Origin: Polytrichum commune
Taxonomy: Eukaryota; Streptophyta; Polytrichopsida; Polytrichales; Polytrichaceae
Length of the DNA stretch: 64,000 nt
Assembly (NCBI GenBank): GCA_950295325.1
Contig: OX485808.1
Span: 33,188,527 to 33,252,526, forward strand
Direction: 5' to 3'
Positions 20,928-32,689 of this stretch are shown piece by piece (positions within the stretch are counted from its first letter, which is position 1; each line of letters starts with the position of its first letter). The position numbers and the translations under genes are program-made. A model generated the notes under the pieces. The model saw only the letters and a list, made by a program, of their open reading frames with translations. It was not told the origin of the DNA and searched no databases.

Positions 20928-22740
20928 ATGCAGACCATGGCTAAGGCTTTCCAGACCCCGACCAAGAGTGCGAATAGCGCGAAATGGGACTCGTTTCCTC
21001 TCAGGGAACGGTTGAGCCCTGAGCCAGTGGGCAAGAAGACGCCCAAGGCCAAGACTCCTGGCAGGGCGGTGAGTTTTTAGTGCGATACATGTCTTCCTCT
21101 GCGTGTATTCCTGTTTACACTGAACTGCATTAGGAGTTCCTTCCCGTTTCTTTTCGGTGCTTGCTGTTGAGCATGTTTGTTGATCTTTATCGGCATTACT
21201 ATCTAAACGATTGATTGCAGTAGCACGTGATGCTCTCGATACTTTCGACAAGTTAGTTGCTGCAAGAGTATGTTATGCTGAATGTGGGCCATGTATGTGC
21301 AGACTGACCGATTCATCACAGACCGCAGTGCCATGGATTTCGATATGGCTAACTACCTGCTCTCCAAGGAAAATTCAGGAACTACTGTAAACTCCCCTTC
21401 CAAGGTTTGTCTTTGGTCTATTCCGTATAATTCAATGCAGATTGGTGTTAGAAATGTACACATTCTGTTTTTGCATTTGTCGCATGGGCATTGGTGATAG
21501 AAATCAACAGAGACAATGTTGTTGCTCATAATTACATATCATTCTTTCACAGGAAGAATACAAGAAGCAGCTAGCGGAGAATCTGCTTAATGACAATGGA
21601 CAGAAGCAGAGCAGGATCCTGGCCTTCAAGAGCAAGCCCCCTCCCCCTCCAGAAGGATTCGAGAACGGTCGCAAGACTCTCTACTCTCAGAACCTCAATG
21701 ACGGCCCAGCCAAGGTCAAGAAGATGTTCCGACATATACCTCAAGCAGCAGAGAGAACGCTAGATGCCCCCGACCTATTGGACGACTACTACCTGAACTT
21801 GCTAGACTGGAGCTCCAGCAATGTGCTTGCTGTTGCCCTAGGCATGACCGTTTACTTGTGGGACGCTACCACGAGCTCCATTGAGGAGTTAATGACTGTG
21901 GACGAGGAAGGCCCTATCACCAGTGTCTCGTGGGCTCCTGATGGTCAATATTTGGCCGTAGGATTGAACAATTCGACTGTGCAACTGTGGGATTCAACTT
22001 CTCTGCGACAGTTGAGGACATTGAGGGGTCACAGCGCCCGTGTGGGTGCCCTAGCATGGAACGGGCCTACCCTGGCCACAGGAGGACGTGACAACATGAT
22101 TCTGAACCACGATGTGAGAATTAGGGATCACGTGATCGGCTCAATGGCCGCTCACGAACAAGAAGTGTGCGGGCTGAAATGGTCACCCTCAGGACAGCAA
22201 TTGGCCAGTGGAGGCAACGACAACTTGCTTCACATCTGGGACTCTGCTTCCACCTCATCCGGTTCAAACAGCCCTTACCTTCACCGTTTGGACGACCATC
22301 AGGCTGCCGTGAAAGCCCTTGCTTGGTGTCCATTCCAGAGCAACTTGCTTGCCTCCGGCGGTGGAACTGCCGACAGGTGCATCAAGTTCTGGAATACTCA
22401 CACCGGTGCCTGTGTGAACAGCATCGACACCCAGTCTCAGGTGTGCGCATTACAATGGAGCAAGCATGAGAGGGAGATTTTAAGCTCTCACGGGTTCAGC
22501 CAGAACCAGTTGTGTTTGTGGAAGTACCCTTCCATGGTCAAGATGGCTGAGCTGACTGGACATACCTCAAGAGTTCTCCATTTGGCTCAGAGCCCTGATG
22601 GATACACAGTTGCATCCGCTGCCGGTGACGAGACATTGAGATTTTGGCAAGTATTCGGTGCTCCTGAAACCAACAAGGCTTCGCAGAAGAGGACGAAGGA
22701 GGTTGGCAGCGCTTTGACCTGCTTGACCAAGATCCGGTAA
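20928..22740 (+). CDS. CDC20: CDC20-type APC/C activator, copy 1 (476 aa, 3 exons)
   Basis: Exons 20928-21068, 21303-21404 and 21553-22740 join in frame with GT-AG introns to 476 codons, close to the usual plant CDC20 length. CDC20 activates the anaphase-promoting complex and recruits securin and mitotic cyclins for ubiquitination. Exon 1 gives an N-terminal extension ([16 protein letters not shown]). Exon 2 holds the C-box-like DRFITDR (usual Pro replaced by Thr) and SKENSG with a KEN triplet. Exon 3 has the RILAFK region and then seven WD40 repeats from about residue 165 ([47 protein letters not shown]), ending in the Ile-Arg tail (LTKIR) that docks on the APC/C. The ATG at 20928 is chosen because both copies share it; a second ATG lies 9 bp downstream. 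The promoter holds two MSA-like sites and a TIR insertion. Copy 2 is inverted at 52948-54781. Confidence 0.95.
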
Positions 22741-23035
22741 ATATATATCAACTGATCCTTCCTGTACAGGGGCTTGTAAGCACGATGCACACCATGAATG
22801 CTCGAATCCGAGGTACACATTGAGGTAAGTAAACTAATTGTTTTCTGCCGCATGATTAGTGGATGATTATTGGGGACGAGCGAGCAATGATGATGTGAGA
22901 TTATGTAGCAATAATCTCGCCGCCCCGTGGTTGTCTTAATTGTTTGCATTTGGTTCATAGAGTGAGGTCTTTGTGGCTACTATGTGTAGGTCATGGTGAA
23001 CTTGCTACTGTAAATATATGCTTTAATGTATGTTC

Positions 23036-23119
23036 GATTTGCCACATGTTGCCTCACAAGGATTCACTCTACGGTGTTCTATTAACGCCAACACATCCTT
23101 TAAGGATTTTATCACTCAC
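23036..23119 (+). promoter_or_regulatory. Conserved 84-bp block downstream of CDC20 copy 1
   Basis: The block from tgccacatgttgcctc to ggattttatcactcac is over 90 percent identical to 52576-52660 downstream of copy 2, although surrounding 3' DNA has diverged. A shared gaggtaagtaaactaatt-like donor at about 22820 suggests an intron in the 3' untranslated region. The block may be a 3' UTR element or part of a conversion tract. Confidence 0.55.
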
Positions 23120-26100
23120 TTTAAGATTGAATCCTGCGACCCCCAGGATTTTGGTTTCTCAATAGGGCAATGTTTTCCGTATGTGATGTGACCATATGTG
23201 CACGCCAATGGGTAGTTAGGTTTCTGGATTGGTCGCCCTACTTTTCATGGCTTTTTCTGGCATTGTATGTGATGTGTTTATCCTTCTTTAGGAGTTGCTC
23301 TAGCTCTTTTGATTTACCAAAGCAGGTGGCTGTTCTTGCGGTGGTAATAGTTGCTGGACCTAGAGTAAATATGTGCGTCTATAGAAACCTCCGGTACCCG
23401 TTCTGCGGGCCGGAGGATCACTCTGATGCGCATATCGGTTATGGCTCTGGCCAATCTGTTTGCTTGGTTTCCAGTGCTGCTTGTGGTTGTGAATGGATAT
23501 ACCTCATGTAGTCAGGCCTTTGCGTCTTCTGTAGTGGTCTCTTGTCTATGAGATTCCACTGTGCGCAGGGTCTAAAGTGACCGTCACACTGTTTGCGCAG
23601 TGTGGCAGCGGCCAGACAACCGTAGAACTCCTTCCACGGTGCTTGTGCTGTTCCTTGCGCTTGCCCTACTATTCAAGAGTTTACAATTGTCCCATTGTCC
23701 TACTGATAAAATCATCATTTAGAATGGAAGGTGCATGTTGCCATGTTCAGTTTTCCCGGCTCACTGTGTTTACAGGCTCCATTTGAGTCCATGCGAGATG
23801 ACTGTTTCCTTAATAGCGAGTTTCAATTTCCAGCCCCCAGCTTGAAAGACTTCATCGACCCTTGCCAATAAATATCAGTAGGAGCAACTCACGAGAACAG
23901 GTGACATTCTGAACTTTGAAAAAGTTGGTGTTGCAAAATGCTTTGTCTTTCTTGTATTGTAGCAGAATGTAGTAATGTTCACTTACAGCATCGTGGAAAC
24001 GGAAAGATGTAGCAGTTACTTTTGCAACTGGAATTTTTTACTAGCTTCGTGGGATCTTCACAAGCATGACCTTCAGTATCAACAAAAAGACGAGGGTACC
24101 CAAAAGACGTTGGAGGTTTAATGTAATGTGACCAAGTCGGTTATATCAGCAAGCTTCAGCACGAACATCATGTTCTCTCTGAAATGTAGCTGAATTATGG
24201 GAGCGTATGTTAACAGTTTGGTGGCTTTCAAACGATTCCTCTCATTGACTCTAAGAAATTTCCCTTGAAGAAACCATTCACGGAACCCAAGTGAATACGA
24301 GTAATCTCAACACGACTGGTATCTCGAATACAAGTTTAAGTAATTGTAATCAGTTCTCGTAAGAGAATGTTTTGAAACTATTCAAAATCATGTCAAAAAA
24401 CTGCCTATGAATTTGAAAACCTTCATGACATTACAGATATGTTGGAAGCAATTGATGAGATCCACTTCATTATTATATAAATAAGAAAATATTCGGCTTT
24501 GCTTAAGGTATTTAGAGTCACAATGCACAATGACTGGAATTATGATTTTGACTGGTATGGATGTATATGTATTTGGGCTTCCTTTCAAAACAACAAAAGT
24601 CAGAAAGCGGACTATGGGAGTGAACCTCAAATTCTAACTAATGCTAAATACTATCCATCTAATAATTAATTATTTCCAGCAATACGTTGGTTTTTCTCAA
24701 AAAAATCATCATAACAAAACTATTTTCTACCATCTTTAAAAAAATGAGAGTGCCTTGTTCATGAAAAATTTGCATACTTTCCGAGGGTTGGTTGTAGTGT
24801 GGTGGTCTCCTCTTGAGAACAACTATCTTGACTCTGATTAGATGATAAATTTGTAGCAATTGTTCATATATGCTTCTTAACTTGATTTGTCATAACTTTA
24901 ATGACATGGTCCAGAGATTCATAAAATCCGAGGTCCCATTCACCAATCCTTTTTGTGTAGTTTGAAAAATACAAAAAAAATCTTCTTGTAAGCTATTCTA
25001 GATTTGTAAAATCCCAGAATTAATGCAACCATTCTTTCTTGAAAATGCAGGAGTGCATCCATTCTTATGAAGTAATCAAGATGTCAACACACAACGATAG
25101 AAATGATGGAATTTTGTAGGAAAATCAAGAAGGAAAAATATGGGCTGATGGTATAGATTTATATATTATCATGGAAGAGACTAGGGTTTCAATTCCAACA
25201 TCTCCAAAAAGTCTTTGCCTTCTCAATGGGAGAAAGAGTGGACCCATGGCAGGAGACAAAGGCCAAGGCCCCATTTGGTCGGGGTGAAACAACCCGTACA
25301 TTGGTTTCTTGGAGGCAAAGGTTTAGGCATCCAACAAGTTTGCCCAAATCGGCCTCAATTTGAATTTGACATTTTGCAGAATAATATAACTTACCTTGTT
25401 TTTTTGTCATTCTTTACAAATTCTGGCTCCATCTCTCCGCAAACAACGATTAATTTGTCCACATCACTATCCTTCCATAAAAACTTCATCTTCATCTTCA
25501 CCTTCTCTTTCAGTTGCCATTGTTGTAGGTTTCCTTGAAACTACTGTTTTTTTTGGAATTGCCGCTTTAGAATTTTTGGGTATTGCTTTTTATCTTATGC
25601 TATGTGTTTATTTTTTGGGTGTGGTCAAAATTTGTGTGTCCTTCTATGACATCAATTTCTACCATATATATATATATATTCATTTTCTCGCTTTTAAGAT
25701 TTGTGCCTCCAATATCAAAAAGTCTAGAAATCCTCTCCTTGAAAATTGAATGGCTGTAATGCACTATATGTAGTACCTCTCATCCATCCAAAATAAAAAC
25801 TTGAACCCCTATAGGTTTGTTGCCGATTTTTCTTAAATGACCTCTGCACTAACTTGGGGTCTTTATAACTAATTTTGATGTCAAATGAACTTGGCTTCCG
25901 GGTTGCATGCTATTTCATGGTTTTAATGTTGAATGAATGAGAGGTATGCTTGGATACGATTATTCTCTCTCTCCTGGGGATTGTGGCATCTATGTAAACT
26001 CATCCATCGTGACCAAGGGGCTCTAGTCAACAAAAGTCCCTACAAGTTTGAGGGCCGATTCATTCCAATTGGAATCCATTAGACTAATCTAGAATCTTTG

Positions 26101-28575
26101 ATGCCAATTTTAAAATCAAATGATCTTAAAACGAAAGAAATTCGTACTATAGAATAGATTGTGATTATTTCACCTTGCTAACAGATAAGTTTACGCAGAC
26201 ACCACAAATCCCTAGCCCTCTCCTAGGTCTGCTTACAAGTATTGCATAATATTGACCACACTAATCCACTCACACTGATTGTACTCACACCCCTAGAAAG
26301 CAATGAAGTCCACCCCTAATAACATAGTGGAGACAAGAGGGGCAAATGATGGTAATAGGATGATAAATGTGGCCTTACCACTTGTTCACCGCAATAACTT
26401 TGTGCCATAACAACAAAATATACCTACACTAAATAGTCCTAATATTGTGGGCCACAATACTTTTCTAGAGCACATGCTAATTTTCATCATAAGAATTCAT
26501 GCAAGCTATGTTAATTTCCAACCCACGCTAAGAGAATTAGCATGGGTCAAATTACTTTTTTTTCCTAGCATATTAATTGGAATTTGTATAATATTATTTT
26601 AAATTTTAAATTATATATATATATTTGGATGAGATACTTTTGATGTAAAGCAAATTTTTAAAAAAAAATGTTGGTTGAAAGTTTCAAAGAAGATTGAGGG
26701 GAAGACCTAGGTTCTTGGACCCACATTAAATTTCATCATGACTAGAGAATTAGGGTGGCCCATGATAATTTTACATCCACAATAAGAGGATTATTTAGTG
26801 CAGTTTCCTTGTCATGTGTGTCGCATTGACCAAGAGAAAGTAACCCGATAGTAGCACTGACTAAATGTGTTTCCCATTTTACTTTAAACATTTTGCACGA
26901 CACCCCCCCCCCCCCAACCACCACCCCACCCCCCACCCCTACACGACAAGAACATGCAACCCAATCATGTTTTTTTATAAGGTGTAACCTCAGTGACTCT
27001 ATTTACTAGAAATAGTGTAACAAACTGAGATTGAGTACAAAAGATATAACTTTATTCGAGGGACCAACGGAAATTATTGCATAAAGGATTGCAACACACG
27101 ATGGTTTTTTGTGATAGGCCTTGGAAAAGAACTCTGCACATATGGATTCTAGTTGTGGTTGGGGATTAGATATATGCACAAGTGCAAGGTTGCAAGGGAA
27201 AGGGATGGGGAAAGTGACTTGTGCATGCACCAACATATACATGGGAATCATACTCACTTGAAAGGTATACCGTAGTTTACTAGCAGGTTCGGCAACTTGC
27301 TGCCTAATATTTAATTAAAGTTCAAAAAGTAGGTTCGGTACCTAAAAATAGTATATTCATATTTTCAGCAATTTTATCTTTTAATTTATAAAAATTTGGC
27401 TTAAATTCATTTTAAATTTACTATTTAAGATTACATATCGTACATTTCTCTTGCATTGAATGACAAGTAAGATGTGAATGACGGGTTGAGAATGCTCTAT
27501 GCTTTATGCAAGTAGAGTGGAGTTGTGTTCAACAATGCATATGGGATATGTAAACTTTGAGGTGAAGCACCTAGTTAGACTTCATTTTTATAACACGCAT
27601 AACTTTTGCATAGAGTCTTCAAATGACATAAAATTTGTTGGAGGTGAAAGATTACTTGATTTCTAAACTTTTCTTAGACCAATAAAATTCCAAAAATGTT
27701 AATCTTCTATGCACAAATGAGCTCCGAAAAACTGTTATGAACGCATTTAAATTTTTTGATCTTTACACGGCTGCAATGTTTTATCCATATCTTTTGCATA
27801 AAGACTTATTTTGACACAAAACTTGTTGGAGGTGGAAGAAGGATTGATTTCTCAACTTTTGTTAGTTGGACAAAATTCTATAAAAATTCATCTTCTATGC
27901 TCAATTGGACTCCAAAAATTTGTGTACAACACATTTGAAAAGCCTCACCTAGAGTCTTGCTACTTCTTAACCCATATTCTTTGTGGACTAATGTAAGTGA
28001 GCTTGATTACAAAAGGAGCACCTTCTCTTCTTCAAAATTCACATATGCTTCCACTGTAACTAAAACTCTAGTGAGAAGTAAAAATTTCTTACTTTTCGGC
28101 AATTTTGAAAAATAATTAATTTTATATTCGGTAAAAAATGCCAATAATGTTCCAAAATATTAGGCATCTATTTTTAGAATTATTTTGTGCTGAACCTGGT
28201 ATTAAACTAGGGTAGTCATTTTCTACTAACAACCTTTGAAGGCATTGCACCTTACAACCCTCCAAACATTGTCTACCGTTGGTTAAAAACATCTCTTGCA
28301 CTTCACTTTCAAGGCCATTAAGAACCCTTTCTCCTCAACCACCATCTTCACAAGTCCGCAAAACCAAAACGTCAAATCTTATTGGTTCAAAGTAACTATC
28401 CTAGAGCCTACTCTCAATCTTGTGACGAATTCTCAACATATGCCCTCTCTACCAGATTCTTGTTTTTATATTCAATTATACAACCTTTCTCTATACATAA
28501 ATATATAAAACAAGGCAAATAACTATAACTAGATTTCAATTATTCCTTTGAGGTAAGCATGTCTAATATTGCTAC
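23120..28575. other. Intergenic stretch without a supported gene
   Basis: Downstream flank of CDC20 copy 1, then AT-rich DNA with short chance ORFs. Visible structure: a (TA)n patch near 25662, 13 C in a row at 26903-26915, and a tandem repeat at 27585-27940. No domain, RNA gene or transposase recognised. Confidence 0.5.
27585..27940. repeat. Degenerate tandem repeat, two units of about 180 bp
   Basis: Both units contain cttttgcata, acttgttggaggtg(g)aag, gatttct(a/c)aacttttgtta and atcttctatgc in the same order, at about 27598-27745 and 27785-27935, roughly 80 percent alike by eye. Function unknown. Confidence 0.65.
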
Positions 28576-28720
28576 TTAATTGGACACCTATATTTGAGTG
28601 GTGTGTGGATCCAAAAATGAACACCCAAAAGAATTGTTCAGAAGAAATTAAAAAACACTGCATATGATATCATGTGGGCATCCTGTTTGTTTTACCACTC
28701 AAATATAGATGTTTGATTAA
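28576..28720. mobile_element. Small TIR element (145 bp), type member of a dispersed family
   Basis: The left end TTAATTGGACACCTATATTT plus GAGTGGT is mirrored at the right end (reversed TTAATCAAACATCTATATTT plus GAGTGGT), an inverted repeat of about 27 bp with few mismatches. Related ends occur near 19657-19690, 32730-32765, 33475-33520 and 46545-46580. Short length, long TIRs and no ORF fit a MITE. The terminal TTA/TAA would fit a PIF/Harbinger target site. Confidence 0.65.
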
Positions 28721-28801
28721 GACAAATGACCACACAAGGTTGACAAAGGTATATGACTTACCCTAGGTTGAACCTCACTTCCTATGGATGGGGAGATCCG
28801 A

Positions 28802-29177
28802 CTACACTAAATATTGTATTTAGTGTCATGTGACATTTTATGTCACTATGGCAACTTTTCTACTGACACTTCTTATGAATAAGTTTGCAGATAGTATCAT
28901 CCCAACTTACTATTCAATCATCCACTTTGGTATATTCTACATTCTAACATTTATGTGATGAAATATTGTCATGGATGATTGAAATTTGGATGAAAAATCA
29001 CTTAATAAGTGACATTAATTGTAAAAATGTACATCTATAATGCCAATTTGGTTTTACAAAGTAGAAAGAATAATGTTAGGTTTACATTTAGTGTTGGTGA
29101 CACTTCATGTGCGGTTTACAACTAGTATTGAGCAAGACAAATAGAATTGGGGATACCAAATATGTTATTTAGTGTAG
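28802..29177. mobile_element. MITE-like element (376 bp) with 12-bp perfect TIRs
   Basis: CTACACTAAATA at 28802-28813 is exactly mirrored by TATTTAGTGTAG at 29166-29177. An inner inverted pair, ttcaatcatcca and tggatgattgaa, lies near 28915 and 28972. If the repeat is read as CACTAAATA the element would be flanked by TA on both sides, as in Tc1/mariner-type MITEs. No coding capacity. Confidence 0.6.
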
Positions 29178-29727
29178 TTTTAGACGAGTTAGTTGAATTT
29201 GAATAAAACTGGTTCAAGTTCAAGACTTTAGAGTAATCGTCTATCATTTGAGAAGCATAACATTACTCAACACCTACTGTTTGTACAATGGACCCTCATA
29301 ATGTGAATGTTGGATGCTCAGAAAACTGAACAGGAGACCAACCTTTTTGAGCATCCGACTATATACCAAGAACCCACTGAACAAACAATGGGTGCTGAGT
29401 AATGTTCAAAAAATCTATAAAATATACCTCAAATGTATAAAGAAAATACTTAAACTATCAACATGGCACCAGTTGGAGTTGGAATACTTGAATGTCAACT
29501 GATTTTGCCCTTCTTTCTCACCAAAAGGGTCATCCTTGACATTGGTGAAGATTTTCATCGAGAAGGGAGCCAAGGGAACGAGGGAACGTGGAGAGGGGAA
29601 CTAGGGGAACGTCACAAAAGGCTGGGTTGCAGGGCGCGAAGCATTTGTCGCCGAACGAGCTTGTGCTTGCGTCGTCGCCGAGCAATCGAGACGAATAGAG
29701 AGATTGAGGAACAAAGAATCTCAAACC

Positions 29728-31405
29728 ATGAGCGCCTCTACGGTAGCTGCCAGGAGGGCCCTGCAGCAGCAGCAGGCTCGCTATCTCTACCGCCGGGCTC
29801 TCAAGAGCGTCCTCAACTGGGCGGTACACAGAGAAATCTTCTATGTCGAGGTAAAAACACCCACATGCGCCATTCGGAGGCTCGGAAAAGAACAGGAATC
29901 GATAAAATGGACGTTCTCTGATCCTGTGATGTGGAGTCGCATCTTGGATTTCCTACACATTTTGGGCAGTTGAGAATGTTTGTGTGCGTTTTGAAGTTGT
30001 AAGCCCTAATCTGCTTTTACTCTGCGTATGCTTGAGTTTTGCTGTTTGAGAAATTTTTCCTTCGTGCATTGCAGGCACAGAAGACAAGGGAGGCGTTCGA
30101 GGCCAACAAGGATCTGGTATGCATTTATCGACCAGTAACTTTTGTCTGTGGTGAGGAAATTTGAAATGGTTGACTCTTGTTTAAGGGTTTGGCTCGGATG
30201 TGGATTTGACAATTTTCTAGGTTTTGTGTTCTGGTGGGAGTACTTTTTCCTGCATTGGACATTGACAAAAGGACCTTGGCTATCGTGGCAGAAAAATTTG
30301 GAAACCATTGATCGGTTGCTCTATGAGGGCGACATGAGGCTTAAGAAACTTGCACATCCCGAACCTTATATAGGTATGTCTACCCCACACATTCATTCTT
30401 GTGTAGATGGATTTGGAGGGCCTGCATTCTGATTGAGAGAGAAATTGGCGTAAGTCTTTGGATTGAATGATGGCGGCAGGTGCTGTATCTATTTTCTTAA
30501 TTGACAATAAGCTCCGATCTGAATGCAAAGGGAGGACTAGGGTTCATCAGGGTGTGGCCGAGAGCTCACTGATGTGAATTGGTCGAGGTCCTTCCCTTGT
30601 CCACTCTACTTATCTGTTCTGTGACCGATTCGGTCATACAATTTTTGGGCTTGTAATCGTTAAGAAGGTTATTGCGGCAATGTATGGGTTGATTTATCTG
30701 TTGGAGATGAATAGAGCGGTTTATATGCTCCTGAGCTGGTCAGAAATAGCACTTAGCGGCAGTTGCTTGCAATATACGTGCAGCAGTTTGCAAGTTTTTT
30801 ACCATTCCCATGATTTGCAGCTTTTTGTTCTAGGACTTACAGCTTTACATGCAATTAATGTAAATAACATTTAACATTTTTAATATATGCTCTCTGTGAT
30901 GCTGTCTTGCAGCTCCATGTGCTCCAGGAGGATCTAAGGATAACCGTAATCTACCAGTTCCAAAAGAGGTACACATTACCTTTTGTGATGCACTCGCTAA
31001 AACTAATCAAGTCTATGAAAATTTATCAGCAGGCACTTGTGTCGTGGTCTGTGGAAGGATGGCCATTTATACTGTCTATTAGGTTTCAGTAGGAACTGAT
31101 TGGATAGTAATGTTAGTCTTATATTCTATAGCGCCAATGCTTCCAACACGTTGGTTTTGCAATGGTAAATACCTGGATAGTATAATGACAGCATAATTCT
31201 TGGTATGTAAGGTTAAGAAGGGTCATACCTTGGAGCTTAGCAGGAGATAAACTCTTACAGAAATCTATTCTCCTAATGGTTAGTATGGTCTTAAATAGAG
31301 TGCTGAATATGATTTGGGCATGCTCTTCATACTGAACCATGATTTTATGATTTCTCTGTGCAGTTTGAGATTGTGCTTGATTTTGGGCGGCAGGAAAATC
31401 ATTGA
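29728..31405 (+). CDS. NDUFB9: Mitochondrial complex I subunit NDUFB9 (B22), 114 aa, 5 exons
   Basis: Exons 29728-29850, 30075-30116, 30292-30373, 30913-30968 and 31364-31405 join in frame (41, 14, 46 and 13 codons plus stop) with GT-AG introns. The product is a LYR-motif accessory subunit of NADH:ubiquinone oxidoreductase in the mitochondrial inner membrane. LYR-family hallmarks are seen: the LYR triplet at residues 20-22 (RYLYRRALK), LNWAVHREIFYVE, REAFEANKDL, IDRLLYEGD, and the plant motif HPEPYI followed by APGGSK. The last exon, FEIVLDFGRQENH, matches the short conserved tail. Arabidopsis has about 117 residues, so the gene looks complete. The Trp that usually precedes APGGSK is Cys here. 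The start is the ATG at 29728, which gives the family's usual short N-terminus. No close gene neighbours; MITEs lie upstream and downstream. Confidence 0.93.
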
Positions 31406-31889
31406 GCTTCTCCAATTTTGTGTGATCATTAGCTTGTAGAAGACTTGCAGTCCATAGTCTGATGTCATCCTCAAGTATCGATTCCCTTTTTTGGAATCTT
31501 AAACATGTAAGAAGGTCCTCAGAGAAATGCATAGAAGTGTTTGAATGCTCTGTGTTAATCCTGCAATTTCAAACCTTTAGTGTATTCTAGTTGGTCTGCA
31601 ACTATTCAAATAATACAGCACATAGTGCTACACTATGAAAGATTATTATGTCATTGTAACTGCTGTGAATGCCACGCCAATGGTATGCTGAAATTTTGGT
31701 TTACTATCACTGGCTATATCTCACCCTGCTGGTGGTGGTGTAATGCTTAATAACAGATCCATATGCATCTTTTGGTGGGACAGATTGCAGAAATGCCATA
31801 GTTTATGCAGATGATTGAAGCTTACGTCAATGAAGTGGAAGTTGTATACATGGTTTCTACACAGTAAGGTATAATCAAGGGTTGTGATG

Positions 31890-32170
31890 AGATTTTTAAG
31901 TGCCATGGTCTCCCGGTTTCTACACCCACCTCTTTGAGGTGAGCTTAATGCATAAACTGGTAATCATGAAACATTATCCATTGCATGTCATGTAGTAATC
32001 CATGTAGGTTTCACATCTATTCAAACTTGGTCCCTTAATAGGCCCTCAAGCTCTAGTGTAAGGTGAAGTGGGATGATCTTGGCATTTTCCACTGCTAAAA
32101 AGACTAAATAGGTTTCAATGGTCACGAGCCCTCAAGCTGCAGTACAACATGTCGCTAACTGGGCTGAAAG
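31890..32170. repeat. Degenerate relative of the 20043-20538 TIR element
   Basis: It shares, in the same order, gccatg(a/g)tctcc, catgaaaca(t)tatccatt, atgtagtaa/gaaggaatccatgtag, ggtccctcaa and agtgtgaag-like blocks with 20280-20460. Ends are not clear. It shows that the element in the CDC20 promoter belongs to a dispersed family. Confidence 0.6.
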
Positions 32171-32689
32171 GATACACTTTTTAGCATTGCACTAGTGTTG
32201 GACTGGTATGTAGGTAAGGGCATAACGATATCAATAATGGTATGAAAATATCTACCGGACTGGTTACATCACTTGTAATCCTAGGATGATCTTCATATTT
32301 GGTGGAGATCACAACATGAAAGTATTGTGGTATACTTGAGTCATTATTTAGGTCAATGCCAACCTAACATCATATTCATACTAGGGTAGGGTAATTTATA
32401 CTTAGGATGATATATGGAAATAGATTGTTATCCGAAACAAAGTTTCCTTGAATACTCTTGAACCTATTGGTGATATCAAAAATGCAAAATTCTTGATATA
32501 TATTACCCAAGTGGTATGATGTATAAAAAAGTATGATGCCAGTCCAACTCTGCTCTACACCCACTTATCACAGAATATTAAACACATGATTTATAGAAAA
32601 TTCATTTCTCTCATAATTTTTAAAGCTGAAGTTTATATCTTATTCTTTACCAAAGTGAAGATTTCTTGTTAATGGTTATATTAGTCCTC

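Noticed and set aside
20694-21251. Minus-strand ORF of 185 codons over the CDC20 copy 1 start
   Set aside because: It overlaps the 5' UTR, exon 1 and intron 1 of CDC20 on the opposite strand and has no counterpart at copy 2, where intron 1 differs.
22121-22469. Alternative-frame ORFs inside CDC20 exon 3, repeated in copy 2
   Set aside because: They are conserved only because the WD40-coding DNA is nearly identical in the two copies; no independent evidence of coding.
25189-25749. ORFs of 73 to 117 codons near 25.2-25.7 kb
   Set aside because: No domain and overlapping frames on both strands; the low-complexity Ser/Phe-rich translation reflects T-rich DNA.
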